Source of the DNA: Imbricaverruca yamaguchii
Taxonomy: Eukaryota > Arthropoda > Thecostraca > Neoverrucidae
NCBI GenBank assembly: GCA_034440575.1
Contig: JAOTOL010001545.1
Span: 372,001 to 436,000, forward strand
Reading direction: 5' to 3'
DNA length: 64,000 nt
Shown: in pieces, positions 33,436 to 44,305 of the stretch
Layout: each line of letters starts with the position of its first letter
How positions within the stretch are numbered: the first letter of the stretch is position 1
Notes under the pieces: model-generated
What the model was told of the DNA's origin: nothing
Database searches by the model: none
What the model saw: only the letters and a program-made list of their open reading frames with translations
Translations under genes and position numbers: made by a program

Positions 33436-35180
33436 GAGAGAGGCAGCGCACGAGTGTAATGGCTGAGCCTCCGCTACACTTCATGTTTACCAGACCTACC
33501 ACGTTAAACTGATGACGGATCTTTTCCAGCTGAGCGTCCCAGCACGCGGGAAAGTTCAGGCAAATCACCAAAGGAGCTATCATTGAGTCAGGTGAGTCAC
33601 TCCAGTGCCGCTATGGCCCGACGGTGAGTGCTCTCAGGTACGACCTTCTGCTTTTGTCATCTGTTCCATGAAGGATCCAAGTCAACATATTTTGCGTACA
33701 GTTATATTACCCTTGCCTTTTTCATGCCAATTATGAAGTCTTTTTCATGGCACTGTCAATAAAAGGACCGGAGCAAATGTTTCCCTATCCAGTCACATAA
33801 TTGGCTTGTCAATTATTTACGAAACAGTTAGGCCAAGGCAAACCTTTCGATATCGTTTGCCTAACGACGCTTCCTATTTAATACAGTGCAACTTGCGAGC
33901 ACGACACAAAAGCATACACAATCTGCGTTTCGACCATTCAGCATGCAAGGGAGCGCAATGTTGTTGCACGGTCCAGAACAAACAGTTACGTATGCTTGGT
34001 TCTTGTAACGTTGACATCTAGATGAATCTGCCTCTGCGTAATGACGAAACAGGTTTGTTTCTGACGCTGTGATGCACACTATAATCTTGATTAAGTTTTA
34101 CAGTATTATTATCTCGCTCTCGAGGGGAGGGGTGCACTCGAGTCTTCCCGGAAGGCGCCTTTTCCTCTCAGAAGGGCGAACTTTACCATCTTCCCTTGGG
34201 GAGGGGAGGGCACATGCCCCCACTGCCCTCTTGTACCCGCCCACATGCTTTTGCTTATTTCTGAAATTTCCGCTTTTATGCGAACATTGAATGCAACAAA
34301 GTACGATGGGAAGTCCTGGCCATTACCAGATGCACGCACGGAAGAACAAAAGCGACGACAGTGACCCTTCTTGCACGCCACCGCCCGAACGGCCGCTGAT
34401 GTGGCACTTACAGCGTAATGAGCCAAGTGTGGGCTGCCCAAGGAGTGCAGCGGCGACCGGTCCACAGGCTGCCTGTGGCGGAATGCTGCTCGATCACGTG
34501 CCCGGGCAGCTCCATAGCCAGTGGCGAGGCCAGGGTTTTCTCACAGGTCCGACCGAGAAACAAGATGCAGTGAAAGAAAGAAAGCGTCGACAACTTTTGG
34601 TTTTGTGCGATGAAAATATCAGAACGTATTGTTTGGATTTTTATAAGGGGTGGGGCGGGCTGCCCCCCCCCCCCCTTGCTGCGCCTCTGCAACGGTCCCG
34701 GCGGCGGGGACCACATGGTCTGTGGTGAAGCGCCGCACGACCGCAGTTACGGCAGCGGGCAAACTGAGGCTGCTGCGTCGCCACCGTTGAAGCTGTCCAA
34801 AGTGATGCAGGGCTCGGGCGGCTCCAAACTCAACCAAACTGGATTCAGCGTACCCCACTGTGGATAATGGTCGGGAGGCGGTAGAAGCTCTCAAGCCGAG
34901 GTAAACTTTCACCTCTTTGTGCAGCGGTGGGGCTGCGATTTTTTGCCGTGGTTGGCGGTGTTTTCCCAAGAGGGACGGTGGTGACAAAAGGGATCTTGAG
35001 GGGAGAAAGCCGTGAAGGGATCCACCCAAACAGTTACTTTTATATCAAAGGAACAAAAGTTCGATGGGACTCGGAACCCTCCATCCAGATGAAAATGTGT
35101 CATTGTGTGTCTTATGTTTCCATTTGTATCGGAGAAAACGGGCACAATTGTAATTGTGAATGCCTTGACGCTCATCCCTT
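33436..35180. other. No recognisable gene; family F fragment and GC-rich block
   Basis: A family F remnant lies at about 34120-34250. CAGTGGCGAGGCCAGGG at 34517 and CTTGCTGCGCCTCTG at 34674-34688 look like the two ends of a small degenerate DNA element enclosing a C-run, but no target duplication is visible. ORFs across 34290-35030 overlap on both strands without motifs. Confidence 0.4.
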
Positions 35181-35184
35181 TAAA

Positions 35185-35665
35185 ACAGCGTTAAAATATT
35201 GGTTTCTCGTTAGGTGTGCGATGTCGAAACGAATCCACTGTCGAAGATGTCGAAATTCCCCATGGAAACAGTGTCGTTTAGAATATGATTTCAGTCATTC
35301 AAACTACATTTTGAGCCTATAGCCTGATTATATGTGTATCCTTTTCGTTTATTTTGGGAGACACCTAATATATGAATACGTATGCTAATAAGAATAATAA
35401 GAATGTCATACTATCAGCAAATAATATTAAACAGAAACCATATCATGTGTAATCTCTTTACTTGAAATCGCGGTAGGTGCAAGATGTTTATGCATCACAA
35501 TATGTAATGGTGAGCATAAGCATGATACTCACACACAAACCACCATTAGAAACAGTGCATGGGACTTCATAAACATACATCAAGAGGCAGGGTCTCGATA
35601 GTTCCTTGGGAGGGATGTCTCCTTATTGTTCAATAGGTGGTATATTCCACCTTATTTTACGAATA
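35185..35665 (-). repeat. Dispersed repeat B, copy 4
   Basis: Inverted copy. The right landmark appears as TTCTCGTTAGGTGTGCGATG near 35205, the left landmark as GAGCATAAGCATGATACTC near 35510. It extends through GGTGGTATATTCCACCTTAT. Confidence 0.6.
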
Positions 35666-35849
35666 ATTGATAATTGCTTTACAAAATCCCTGGATGACAC
35701 CATGCTTGGTGGTCGCGTCAGCAATGGTTATCTTCACTCTGGTGGCCCAGAATGAATGGCATTTATATTGCCTGAGTTTTAAAACGAAGAATAGCTCAAT
35801 TAAAGCAGATGTGGTATCGAATGAAAGCGCACGTAGCAACTTTCACAGC

Positions 35850-36125
35850 GTAGTGAGCAACCGCCTTACACGTGCTGTATCCGTTCTACAGAAGATGATC
35901 AAGATGGCTTTCCTTTCGAGGCATGTACAGCTCGGTGTGCCTGAAAGCTGTTCGTGTCACTCTGGTACGTGCGCAAGTTGGCAGGGATAAGCCATTTGGA
36001 TTTCGTTTTATTCAGATTATTCAGGGTGCTTGGTTGCTCCCAGCATCCAATGTCTTTCAGATATCCAAACAGAAAAAAGTGTGGCAGTGTTAAATCAGGC
36101 GAATGCGTGGGAAATTCGACTTTGG
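35850..36125 (-). pseudogene. Tc1/mariner-like transposase C-terminal remnant
   Basis: Reading the minus strand from 36118 gives EFPTHSPDLTLPHFFLFGYL, then KDIGCWEQPSTLNNL. This corresponds to the W-PxxSPDLxPxDFFLWGYLKD signature of IS630/Tc1/mariner transposases, where the first D is the third catalytic acid. Downstream similarity continues weakly (RTYQSDTNSFQAH). The N-terminal half and first two catalytic residues are not found, so it is a fossil. ORFs on the opposite strand are shadows. Confidence 0.75.
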
Positions 36126-36930
36126 ACTTCCTTGCGATGACTCAACCTTACTGCTGGATGATGAAAGAAGCTGGGGGAGCGATATGACTTGCGCAGTCGA
36201 CGCACACGTAAAGTACAACAATAACTGCAGAAGCTGGAGGGATACCGTATTAATTCACCGAGGGGTCCCTGGGGAATGCTGGTGTTCTCGTATCGAATCC
36301 GAGGTCCATTCTTCAAACCAGGGGGTGAGGATGCTGTGGTGAGTTAGAGAGGGACCGTCCGAAGTCGCGAGGCCGTATACATCGGCGAGGAGCTGTAACG
36401 CGTCAGAGGACAGGCGCCTGAGCTTGGCGAGAGGCCATCCAATGGGGAGTCCCCCCCCCCCCCGAAAGCCCCACGGTGGCGCAGTATCGGCATGGAGAGG
36501 CAGTGGCGGATTGCGGACCTCTGATGGCCTGGGAGGGGCGGAGATGGAGATGAACACCGTCCCCACCCCCGCCCCACCCACGGTGGGTGACGGGAGTTGC
36601 TGATGAGGAGCTCGCGATGCTGCAGTTCTTACCGATTTGGATGTGAGGTGTGTCGGATATAACTGCAGGTATATGAGACTCCTGCCTTGATCGGGCGTCT
36701 GGTCTCGACTGTGCGGTGACATGATCCTGCACGACACGGAGTACGGTTGCGGCCAGGGCCGGTTCTCACCCTTCGCGAGTGGGTGAAGTCATCATGTTCG
36801 GTCTCCCCTCGCGTGCTACTGATTACTAGTAACACGCGGCAGTCGGCGTGACTGGCAATATGGGCAATTGCCACCTGGTCGCACGGTAGAGACCCCTCGG
36901 TGCTCTTGGGCAAGAGTAGAGAGTATGCGA
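36126..36930. other. No recognisable gene
   Basis: A SINE tail module lies at about 36182-36215. A C-run (36450-36463) and GC-rich ORFs on the minus strand carry no motif. Confidence 0.4.
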
Positions 36931-37140
36931 ATGACGGCACCCTGGCGAAATCAACTTTATTGCCAGCCATCCCCCACCCCAAAGTACGAATTATCTTGCG
37001 GAGGAGTAGGCAAAGTAAACTAAGCTTTATGAAAGCAGTCTCAGCCATTTGGGAGACGGCCTTCCCCCACTCCCGCCTACAGTACTTAACGCCACAAACA
37101 CTATAACGTAAAGCTCCCTTAACGCAGACGCACACCTTGT
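36930..37140. repeat. Dispersed repeat E, copy 1
   Basis: A moderately diverged match to 63150-63355: AAATTATC followed by GGAGG.., TTCCCCCACTCCCGCCTACA, and the end TAACGTAAAGCTCCCTTAACG. No coding capacity. Confidence 0.5.
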
Positions 37141-37349
37141 GTTAAATAAATGAATGAAAAAAAATGAATAAATGAATGAAAAAAATAAATGAACATTAAT
37201 ATCAGTGGTTTTAAAGGAGGAACAAAAATATAATACGTAGTTAGTTGCATTCAATATTTTAGGACCTATGCTTATAACACAGTATTGGTCGACATATCTG
37301 TTTTACGAATTAAGCTAATATAGCGCTTGAGGTAAACTAGTTTCATCGA

Positions 37350-37505
37350 GGGGGCGAGTAGTCTAGTGGTAAGTTGTCCCACAATCGGAAGATTGTGGGT
37401 CTAAGCTTCACCTGTCGCTACTCTTCGCCCGCAACCATATCGGCGTGAGAGATTGGCGACGCTACATGACTCAACGGTGGATGTTTCGTAAGACCAACAA
37501 CCACC
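37350..37505 (+). mobile_element. tRNA-derived SINE, type A
   Basis: Complete plus-strand copy: head GGGGGCGAGTAGTCTAGTGG, body CGGCGTGAGAGATTGGCGAC, tail AAGACCAACAACCACC. Flanked by AACTAGTTTCATCGA (37335-37349) and AACTAGTTTCACCGA (37506-37520), a 15-bp target duplication with one mismatch. Confidence 0.9.
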
Positions 37506-37641
37506 AACTAGTTTCACCGAATAATTAATAGGATTTAATTAGACATTTGGGTGTATCTGAGGGTAAACATTGAGTCAGAATGGATTTTTTCCTTCAGAGT
37601 GCATAATTTTCTCCACTGTCTCATCAAAGTATATGACAGAA

Positions 37642-40510
37642 GGGTCATTCCACGTCAAATCGCACAAGAAATTCCCCGACCCCTTCCGATTTTGATGACA
37701 ATTGGTACACCTGTAGTACCAAGTAAAAGAACACATCACGCCAACTTTTAGCCCAGAGTGTCCTCTGGGGTCAGATCTAGAGGTCATCCTAGGTCACGAT
37801 TTTTTACCGACTTGACATCAATAAATTGCAAATATTTCATGTGTTATTTAACGTAGCGGAATGAAATTGGTGTCAAAGTGCGCAGAAGCCCTGGGCCATT
37901 CAGAAATATGGCAAAAGTTGCACGTGACCTCCCCGTGACCTTTGACCTAACCAGGTCAAAGTATACAAATATATTTTTATATATGTTTGCCTGCCCCTAA
38001 TTCGACGAAACGGTGCTATATTAATGGTCGTGATATTATCTAAGAACTTGCAAAAAGAAAGGCGGAGACTTGAAAACTTTTTGAGATATCGGCCTTTGAG
38101 TATTGTAATAGGACCAAATGGATGCATTGCCCGAGGCTATTTACCATATTATCGATGATAACTCTGGTTATCTTCGTCCGATTATCGTCAAATTTGTTGC
38201 GCAAGTCATCGGTAGCAAACTGAACTATTTTCCAGATTTTCAGGTTGACATGACCTCACATGAACTAACATGACCTTGGGAAGTTTGTATTGCCTAAATA
38301 CATGCAATATTGCAACTTACGTGAATATTCATGGCCATGATATGATTCATGATAACCGAGAAATCGATAACATTGAGTACCGAAAGTGGACTAATACTGA
38401 TAGGTCCACCTTAGAGGTGGTTACGCAAACTTCTGAAGATTTTGTGCGATCATTTTGCGAGCAGCTGGAAATACTTGTAAAGCATGATTTTGTCGCCCGT
38501 GCCCAAGGCAATTATCTGAAAGGCCTAAAGGAAACACTAGCTCCTGCAGAGGTAATTGTTATTGGAGATTTTTCCGAAAACTACGCTATGGTTACACAGG
38601 ATGAGGTACAGTCCCATCACTGGAACAAACTGCAGGTGACAATCCATCCGTTTGTGGCTTATTGGCGAAACAACGCAGGGGACCTCAAACATTTTTCTTA
38701 CTCTGCCATTTCCGACTGCCTGTCGCATGATACTGTGGCTGTCCACCTGTTTCAAGGAAAACTCATTGAGCGCCTGGAAGCAGAATTAGGCCAGCGCCCC
38801 AAGAAGATATTTTATTTTTCAGATGGGGCTGCCTCGCAATACAAAAATTGTAAAAATTTCCTAAATTTGGCAGAGCATTCCGTCGACTTTGCAATAGACG
38901 CCGAGTGGCATTTCTTCGCAACCGCTCACGGAAAGGGACCGTGTGATGGCATTGGTGGGACGTTGAAAAGGTTAGCTAAAAAGAGAAGTCTGCAAGGAAC
39001 TCTGATTGAGATCCCGGACCAGTTTTATCAGTTTGTAAAAAACCATGCCACCGGCACGTGCGTGGAGTATTTTCCCAAAACCGAGTGGGTCAAAGAAACC
39101 AAAGCGTTGAATGACAGATTCGCAGCTGCTCGCACAATACCGGGAACAAGGAATGTCCATTGTGTTACTCCGTCTCCACGTAATGGTATGGTGGTTGTGA
39201 GATGGTTTTCCGGCAGCGAGACGTGGTTGTCAGGTACGTGTGGCGAAAAAGGTTGGTAGTTCTTCGTGAATATACGGTACTGCTGTTCAACTTGTTTTAT
39301 GGTCGCGGCTATTTGCATATCAGAAACATTTACTGGCCCTCCCGATAAAATGTTAGTACGAAACGCACGCGAGCTGAAACAATATATTCAGGCTATAAAA
39401 ACCGAGGAAACATATTTTTTTGCGAATAACTTTTGCCAAAATAAATATAGAAATATAATTTTGTTACAATCTTATTTTCCTCGTCAGGCCGCGTTGATTG
39501 ATGTATCACATGACTTAGCTAGCTGAACATTTGATCCTGACCCCAGTTGACCTCCAGGTCACCCTAAACCGAGATCAAGTGATGACCTAGCTTTATCATA
39601 TTATACATCATGAGTAACCAGAGGATCTCGATGGCATTAAAATTATTTATATATCTTGATTCTATATAAAGTTATTGACGAAAGTGTGACATGACCTCAT
39701 AGTGACCTCACGTGACCTTGCAGAGGACACTTGTTCAAAATAAAACTTGGCTCGTTTGGAGTAGCCTAACCTAAAACTAGGTAATATAGCCTGTACGAGC
39801 CAAATTCAGCGTTTTTTTGTTCAGGAAAATATTTTTGTTTCCCTGTTGGCTTGTAATTGAGAGGTCACTGCCAGGTCATGTGAGGTCAGGTCAACTTGAA
39901 AATCTGGAAACTAGTTCAGCTTGCCACCGATGATTTGCCCACCAAATTTGACGATAATCGGACCAAGGAAACCAGAGTTATCATCGATGATATGGTAAAT
40001 AGCATCGGGGCATGCTTCGATTTGGTCCTATGACAATACCTACTCAAAGGCCGATATCTCAAAAGTTTTAGAGTCTCCGCCTTTCTTTTTTGCACGTTCT
40101 TAGATAATATCAGAACCATTCATTCAGCCACGTTTAGTCGAATTAGGGGCAGGCAAACATATAGAAAAATGAATTTTTATACTTTGACCTCGTTAGGTCA
40201 AGGGTCACGGAGAGGTCACGTGCAACCTTTGCCATATTTCTGAATGGCCGAAGGTTTCTGCGCACCTTAACACCAATGTCGTTACGCTAAGTTAATTAAC
40301 ATCTAATATATATGCATTTGATTGTTGTCAAGTCGGTAAAAATAGGCGACCTAGGATGACCTCTAAATCTGACCCCAGAGGTCACCCAGGGCTGAAAGTT
40401 GACGTGTGAGGTTCGTTCACTTGGCACTACAGGTGTATCAATTTTCATAAAAATCGGAGGGGTCGGGTTCAAAATAGCCAATTCTTGTGCGATTTGACGT
40501 GGAATGCCCC
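37642..40510 (+). mobile_element. DNA transposon with ~630-bp terminal inverted repeats
   Basis: The sequence from 37642 (GGGTCATTCCACGTC) to about 38278 is repeated in inverted orientation from about 39868 to 40510 (inward GGGGCATTCCACGTC). Shared internal blocks include AATATGGCAAAAGTTGCACG, CCTGCCCCTAATTCGACGAA and GCGGAGACTT, with roughly 80% visible similarity. Both ends are flanked by AGAA (37638-37641, 40511-40514), a candidate 4-bp target duplication. The 1.6-kb centre holds a single ORF. Two intact ends and an open ORF make this the best-preserved autonomous-type element in the window. The superfamily is not assigned. Confidence 0.85.
38270..39259 (+). CDS. Transposase-like protein of the long-TIR element
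   Basis: A 329-codon ORF between the TIRs. Motifs: KWTNTDRSTLEVV (about 39-51); VIVIGDFSENYAM (95-107, acidic D100 after a hydrophobic strand); HPFVAYWRNNAGDLKH (126-141); KIFYFSDGAASQYKNCKNF (179-197, D185); EWHFFATAHGKGPCDGIGG (212-230, D226). Strand-acid, strand-acid and a conserved late acidic region fit an RNase H-fold DDE/D nuclease, though which residues are catalytic is inferred. I recall similar proteins in many invertebrate genomes, usually longer and unannotated. Its start codon lies at the inner edge of the left TIR, so the N-terminus may be truncated or come from an upstream exon. It would act in the nucleus on the element's own ends. Confidence 0.7.
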   Translation: MTLGSLYCLNTCNIATYVNIHGHDMIHDNREIDNIEYRKWTNTDRSTLEVVTQTSEDFVRSFCEQLEILVKHDFVARAQGNYLKGLKETLAPAEVIVIGDFSENYAMVTQDEVQSHHWNKLQVTIHPFVAYWRNNAGDLKHFSYSAISDCLSHDTVAVHLFQGKLIERLEAELGQRPKKIFYFSDGAASQYKNCKNFLNLAEHSVDFAIDAEWHFFATAHGKGPCDGIGGTLKRLAKKRSLQGTLIEIPDQFYQFVKNHATGTCVEYFPKTEWVKETKALNDRFAAARTIPGTRNVHCVTPSPRNGMVVVRWFSGSETWLSGTCGEKGW

Positions 40511-42767
40511 AGAAGGAACTTTCACCCAAAATATAGTTTCAGAGTCACGGAGTTGGATAAACCGTGGTGTACCCCGGTTACCTTGGAAAACCGCCCCTGG
40601 TTACGGTTCGGACCGTCTCCGTTAGCCCGAGACCCCTTTTGTCGACCCAGGTGCCCTTCACGTCGGCCCGGGCCCTTCACGTCGGCCCAGGGCCCTTCAC
40701 GTCGGCCCAGGGCCCTTCACGTCGGCACGGGGTCCCCACCGGCGACTCGGAGGCCCACTGAAGCTTCCAGTTATCTATGCTGTGTCACGGCCCATGTTGA
40801 AGCGCAGTATGTTGAACGGTCGCGTGGGCTCCCTCTAGTCCCAGGAGGGCCATGCCGCATGCCTCCTTGATCCGCCACTGTACGTGTCAAGGGGGCCCGA
40901 CCAAAGGAATTATGAATCAAAGGAAGCCTCCGGTATGCTTCGCCGAAAGTTTCGCGATTTGTGTGGTGAAAATCTCAAAATGTCTCGTTTGGTCTAATCT
41001 GTTTAAGGGTGCTAAGGAGCGGCCCCTGGTTACGCCACTGCGCGCGTGTCGTGTTGGCATTGATGATTGCCTATCGGCTTCAGTGCCTTGTACAGACCAA
41101 GTGGCCTCCTTGGCTGATACAAATGTGATATACTATGATCTGATGATTAGTTTCGTGGTTTGATGATGAAAATGATGGTCCACAGTGCACATCCTGATGA
41201 AAATGTCGGTCCACAGTGCACACTCGCGGAATGCTGGCTCGCTATAATTCCAGCTGAAATTCTATAAGTTGCAATTTATGACCAGGCGCCGAACCGAATT
41301 GAACGCCAATACCAACGACACGATATTGTAGAAACAGTACGGGGTGAAAATCGGCAGGGGCGATGTTTTCTTTCCTCCACAAACCTACATCATTTACCAT
41401 GTAAATGTTCAATGAAAACGCCTTATCACAGCCGTGGTGGCGCGGCTTCCCACACCTCTCTGCCACGGACTCGGAATGTCCCAGCCCGGTGTTTATGACC
41501 ACATTTTCCACCGCGACTATTACTCGTACATTTTGCGTGTGGTTCATGTGCGTGCTCCACTATCTCTCTCCAACACGCGGCCATGCGAGCGCGCCGACCG
41601 CCCTCCCCCCGGCGTGTCAGGTCTGGTTGACCTTGGCCGGCAGTCAGCTGACTGGCAGGCTCGGCTGTGTGGTGGGTGCTGCCGGCCGGAACAGCGCGCG
41701 CCGCCCGACCGACGTCTGTCTGTTACGGAGGTCGGCGGCGGGAGGTGGTGCGGTCACACCGGTTCCACTCTGACAGCGCGTGTGTGTGAGGTGAACGCCC
41801 GGCGGTTGTCGCAAGAGCAGTTTCCGGAACAACGAGAGACCACCCGCGAGAACCAGATATGACACTGTTGCCAGATATAGCGCCGGTAAGGGGGATTTGG
41901 GTCGTGGGTTTCTGCCGTTTCCCTAGTGGGCGCTGTATAACCACTGCAGTTGATGCACCCTAAAACCCTAATAACTAACTTCTGCCGTTTCTGTGCCAAA
42001 GCGTGGGGCTGGCGAGGCACTCCATATCAATATGATCAGATGTTGAAAACTAAAGTTACTGGAGGATGGCCGAGTAAGCCTGGGATCCTCCGAAAGTACG
42101 CAAAGTTCCACCCCTAGCTGGAACTCATGTGGTCGGCCTGGAGTGTGTAGTTTGTGATGAGTAAGTGGGATGTGTGGCTGACGGGCCGATGCAGAAATTG
42201 CCATCGGACAGGGATATTTGGTCTCTGATGGAGAGGAGCGCCAATTCTTCTAATTCGGAGGGGTGCCTTTGGCTGAGAAAAAAATCGATGGGTGGTCCCT
42301 AGCCTTTCCTGAGGGGTGCTTTTCCTTGCCGAACGGGTGCCAATTTGCATGGGGGCACATGCCCCAGTGCCCCCTGTATCCGTCCCTGGAGCTGAGGGCA
42401 ATGTGAATGGAATGGAGTGGGGTGGAGTGGAGTGTGTAGTGTGCAAATGCTGATGGTGATGAGAACTGAATGGGTGTGCGTGATTTGGGCTGATGTGGAC
42501 GGCGTGGAGTGTGTTATGGTGTGCAGATGGCGACGATAACTGAATGGGGTGCGTTGGGGAGTACGAGAGGTAGTGAAGTTGTGCTTCAGTGGGGAGCCCA
42601 GTACTTTTTGTGTCTTGAGTAGTAGTCGAAGAAAACCTCGTCCGGATCGCGGATGCCGGTTCTAAAGAATTGCCGCAAACTAGTCTCTATCAAGTGAACT
42701 TTCCAATGGCAAAGGGCGGCGGCCGGGCGCTTGCCCCGCTGGCGACGTAAATTCGGTGGCTGCTCAG
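40511..42767. other. No recognisable gene; DNA-element ends and a SINE tail module
   Basis: CTTGATCCGCCACTG near 40866-40880 and CCTGGTTACGCCACTG near 41028-41042 are two right-end-like termini of the CAGTGGCG type. A SINE tail module lies at 41931-41980 and a family F remnant at 42225-42395. The GC-rich ORFs at 41434-41862 (plus) and 41242-41547 (minus) show no recognisable motif. Confidence 0.4.
40640..40735. repeat. ~20-bp tandem repeat, about 4 copies
   Basis: CACGTCGGCCCAGGGCCCTT repeats with minor variation, one unit being a base or so shorter. Confidence 0.9.
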
Positions 42768-44305
42768 CAGGGTGAGAATTGAGGTACTTCTTAAGAGATT
42801 TCATCTCTTAAAACATTTTTTGCCAGGGATGCGGAGCTGGGAGCCGGAGCCGGAACATTTTGCCCGGAGCCGGAGCCGGAGCCGCCGGGACATTTTACTC
42901 GGAGCTGGAGTCTGAGCCTGAGCCATCAAAAGCATGGCGGCTCCGACTCCGAAAGAGGTGTAAATTAAACAAAATTAGCAAACGTGAAATGAACACAAGA
43001 TACCTGGTATAAAGATAGATACAGGGTTTATATTGGAAAGTTGCTCATAATTGTCTGAAGTTTACGCCCCTGAGTGGTCGCGGCTAACTTTTTTTTAAAC
43101 ATCCCCTCTAGCTCTTACTTAATGGATCGATCACGTTTTGGATGTACGGAGCCGGAGCCGGAGCCGCCGGGACATCTTACTCGGAGCCGGAGTCTGAGTC
43201 GGAGCCGAGTTACTTCCCCGGAGCCGGAGCCGGAGCCGGAGTCGGAGCCGGAGCCGTCCAAAATTTTCCCGGCCCCGCATCCCTGATTTTTGCACTCCGG
43301 GTTCATACTGAATAGAATGGGCTCCACGTGTACTCTGACACAAACATGCAGAAGGAACACAAATACCACTAACAAAACTAATACAAGATTGAAGAAAACA
43401 TCCACCAAACATGTTATTCTACTTACGATCACCAAGTAAACTACCCACTTTTCGTACCATCAAGCACACAAACAACATCCGAACACACACCACACCAGAC
43501 CACAACAAGTGAAAATGCCGACAACGCGCCAAACCTCGCGCCTGCGCACTGAACAGTGGCCTCTGGTCGCTACGAATTCGGCCGATGCGTCTCCAGAAAC
43601 CCGCTTTCGAGCCACCCTATAGTGAGAAAAACTGACAGTTTTAAGAGACGTCTTTCGGAGTCCCGGAGGCCGCCGATCGGAATTTGCTTCGTTGGAATTT
43701 TGTTTTCTGAAAACTGTCTTTCGATCAATCGATGAAAGGTATTTCTTAAATGACGTCATAAACATTAGCAACTTTGAACACATGTTTAACAGTGCCATAT
43801 TTCAAACACAAGACCTTGACTGATCCTTTGCTTTGCGCACCGCCATCGCTTCAGGCTGTCGCGTGTGAGGTGGTGGTGTTGGGTCCGTATCACGCAGGGA
43901 ATTGGCTGCGTATGTAGGTAGGTGTGCGCTCTGAGCTGAAGGTGAAGCGTGAATTATTTGTGTTTGTTTTTCATTTGGTTAGCCTTGCACTGAGACCAAC
44001 AGTGAAAGGAAAGCGCATTGCTCCTGTGTGTTATGAGGGACAAAGCTGAGCTGATCATCACGACTCCCTGTCTTGCGGTGCCGTCCATTGTTCACTTCTT
44101 TGTTTCTATGCTTGGATGTGACCAAAAATGATGTGTATTACTTATGCCTATTACGTAGGTACTGACTAGGTACATATGATTTTCCCATCGGTTACCGGCA
44201 AACAGATTCCATGCATAAAAAATAATATGTCCATGAAATGTACTCCGGAAGAAATCTGTTTGCACTCCGACTCCAAACCCGGAAAGTAAGTTCCCACTCT
44301 GCTGC
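42768..44305. repeat. Repeat C, copy 2, interrupted by a hAT-like MITE
   Basis: Matches 14550-15605 from GAGAATTGAGGTACTTCTTA to GACTCCAAACCCGGAAAG. It is split at 42823/43286 by the element listed next. Outside the insertion the order and spacing agree with copy 1. Confidence 0.85.
42824..43285. mobile_element. hAT-like MITE, complete, 462 bp
   Basis: Ends are inverted repeats CAGGGATGCGG ... CCGCATCCCTG (10-11 bp). Flanks TTTTTTGC (42816-42823) and ATTTTTGC (43286-43293) form an 8-bp target duplication with one mismatch; the uninterrupted repeat C at 14550 has a single ATTTTTGC. CAGGG-type TIRs plus 8-bp duplications are diagnostic of the hAT superfamily. Both arms carry degenerate (GGAGCC)n around a GGGACATTTTACTCGGAGC-type phrase. 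No transposase. Confidence 0.88.

Noticed and set aside
34517..34688. A complete CAGTGGCG-bounded DNA element
   Set aside because: Ends are only roughly inverted and the 8-bp flanks (TCCATAGC versus CAACGGTC type) do not match, so boundaries cannot be supported.
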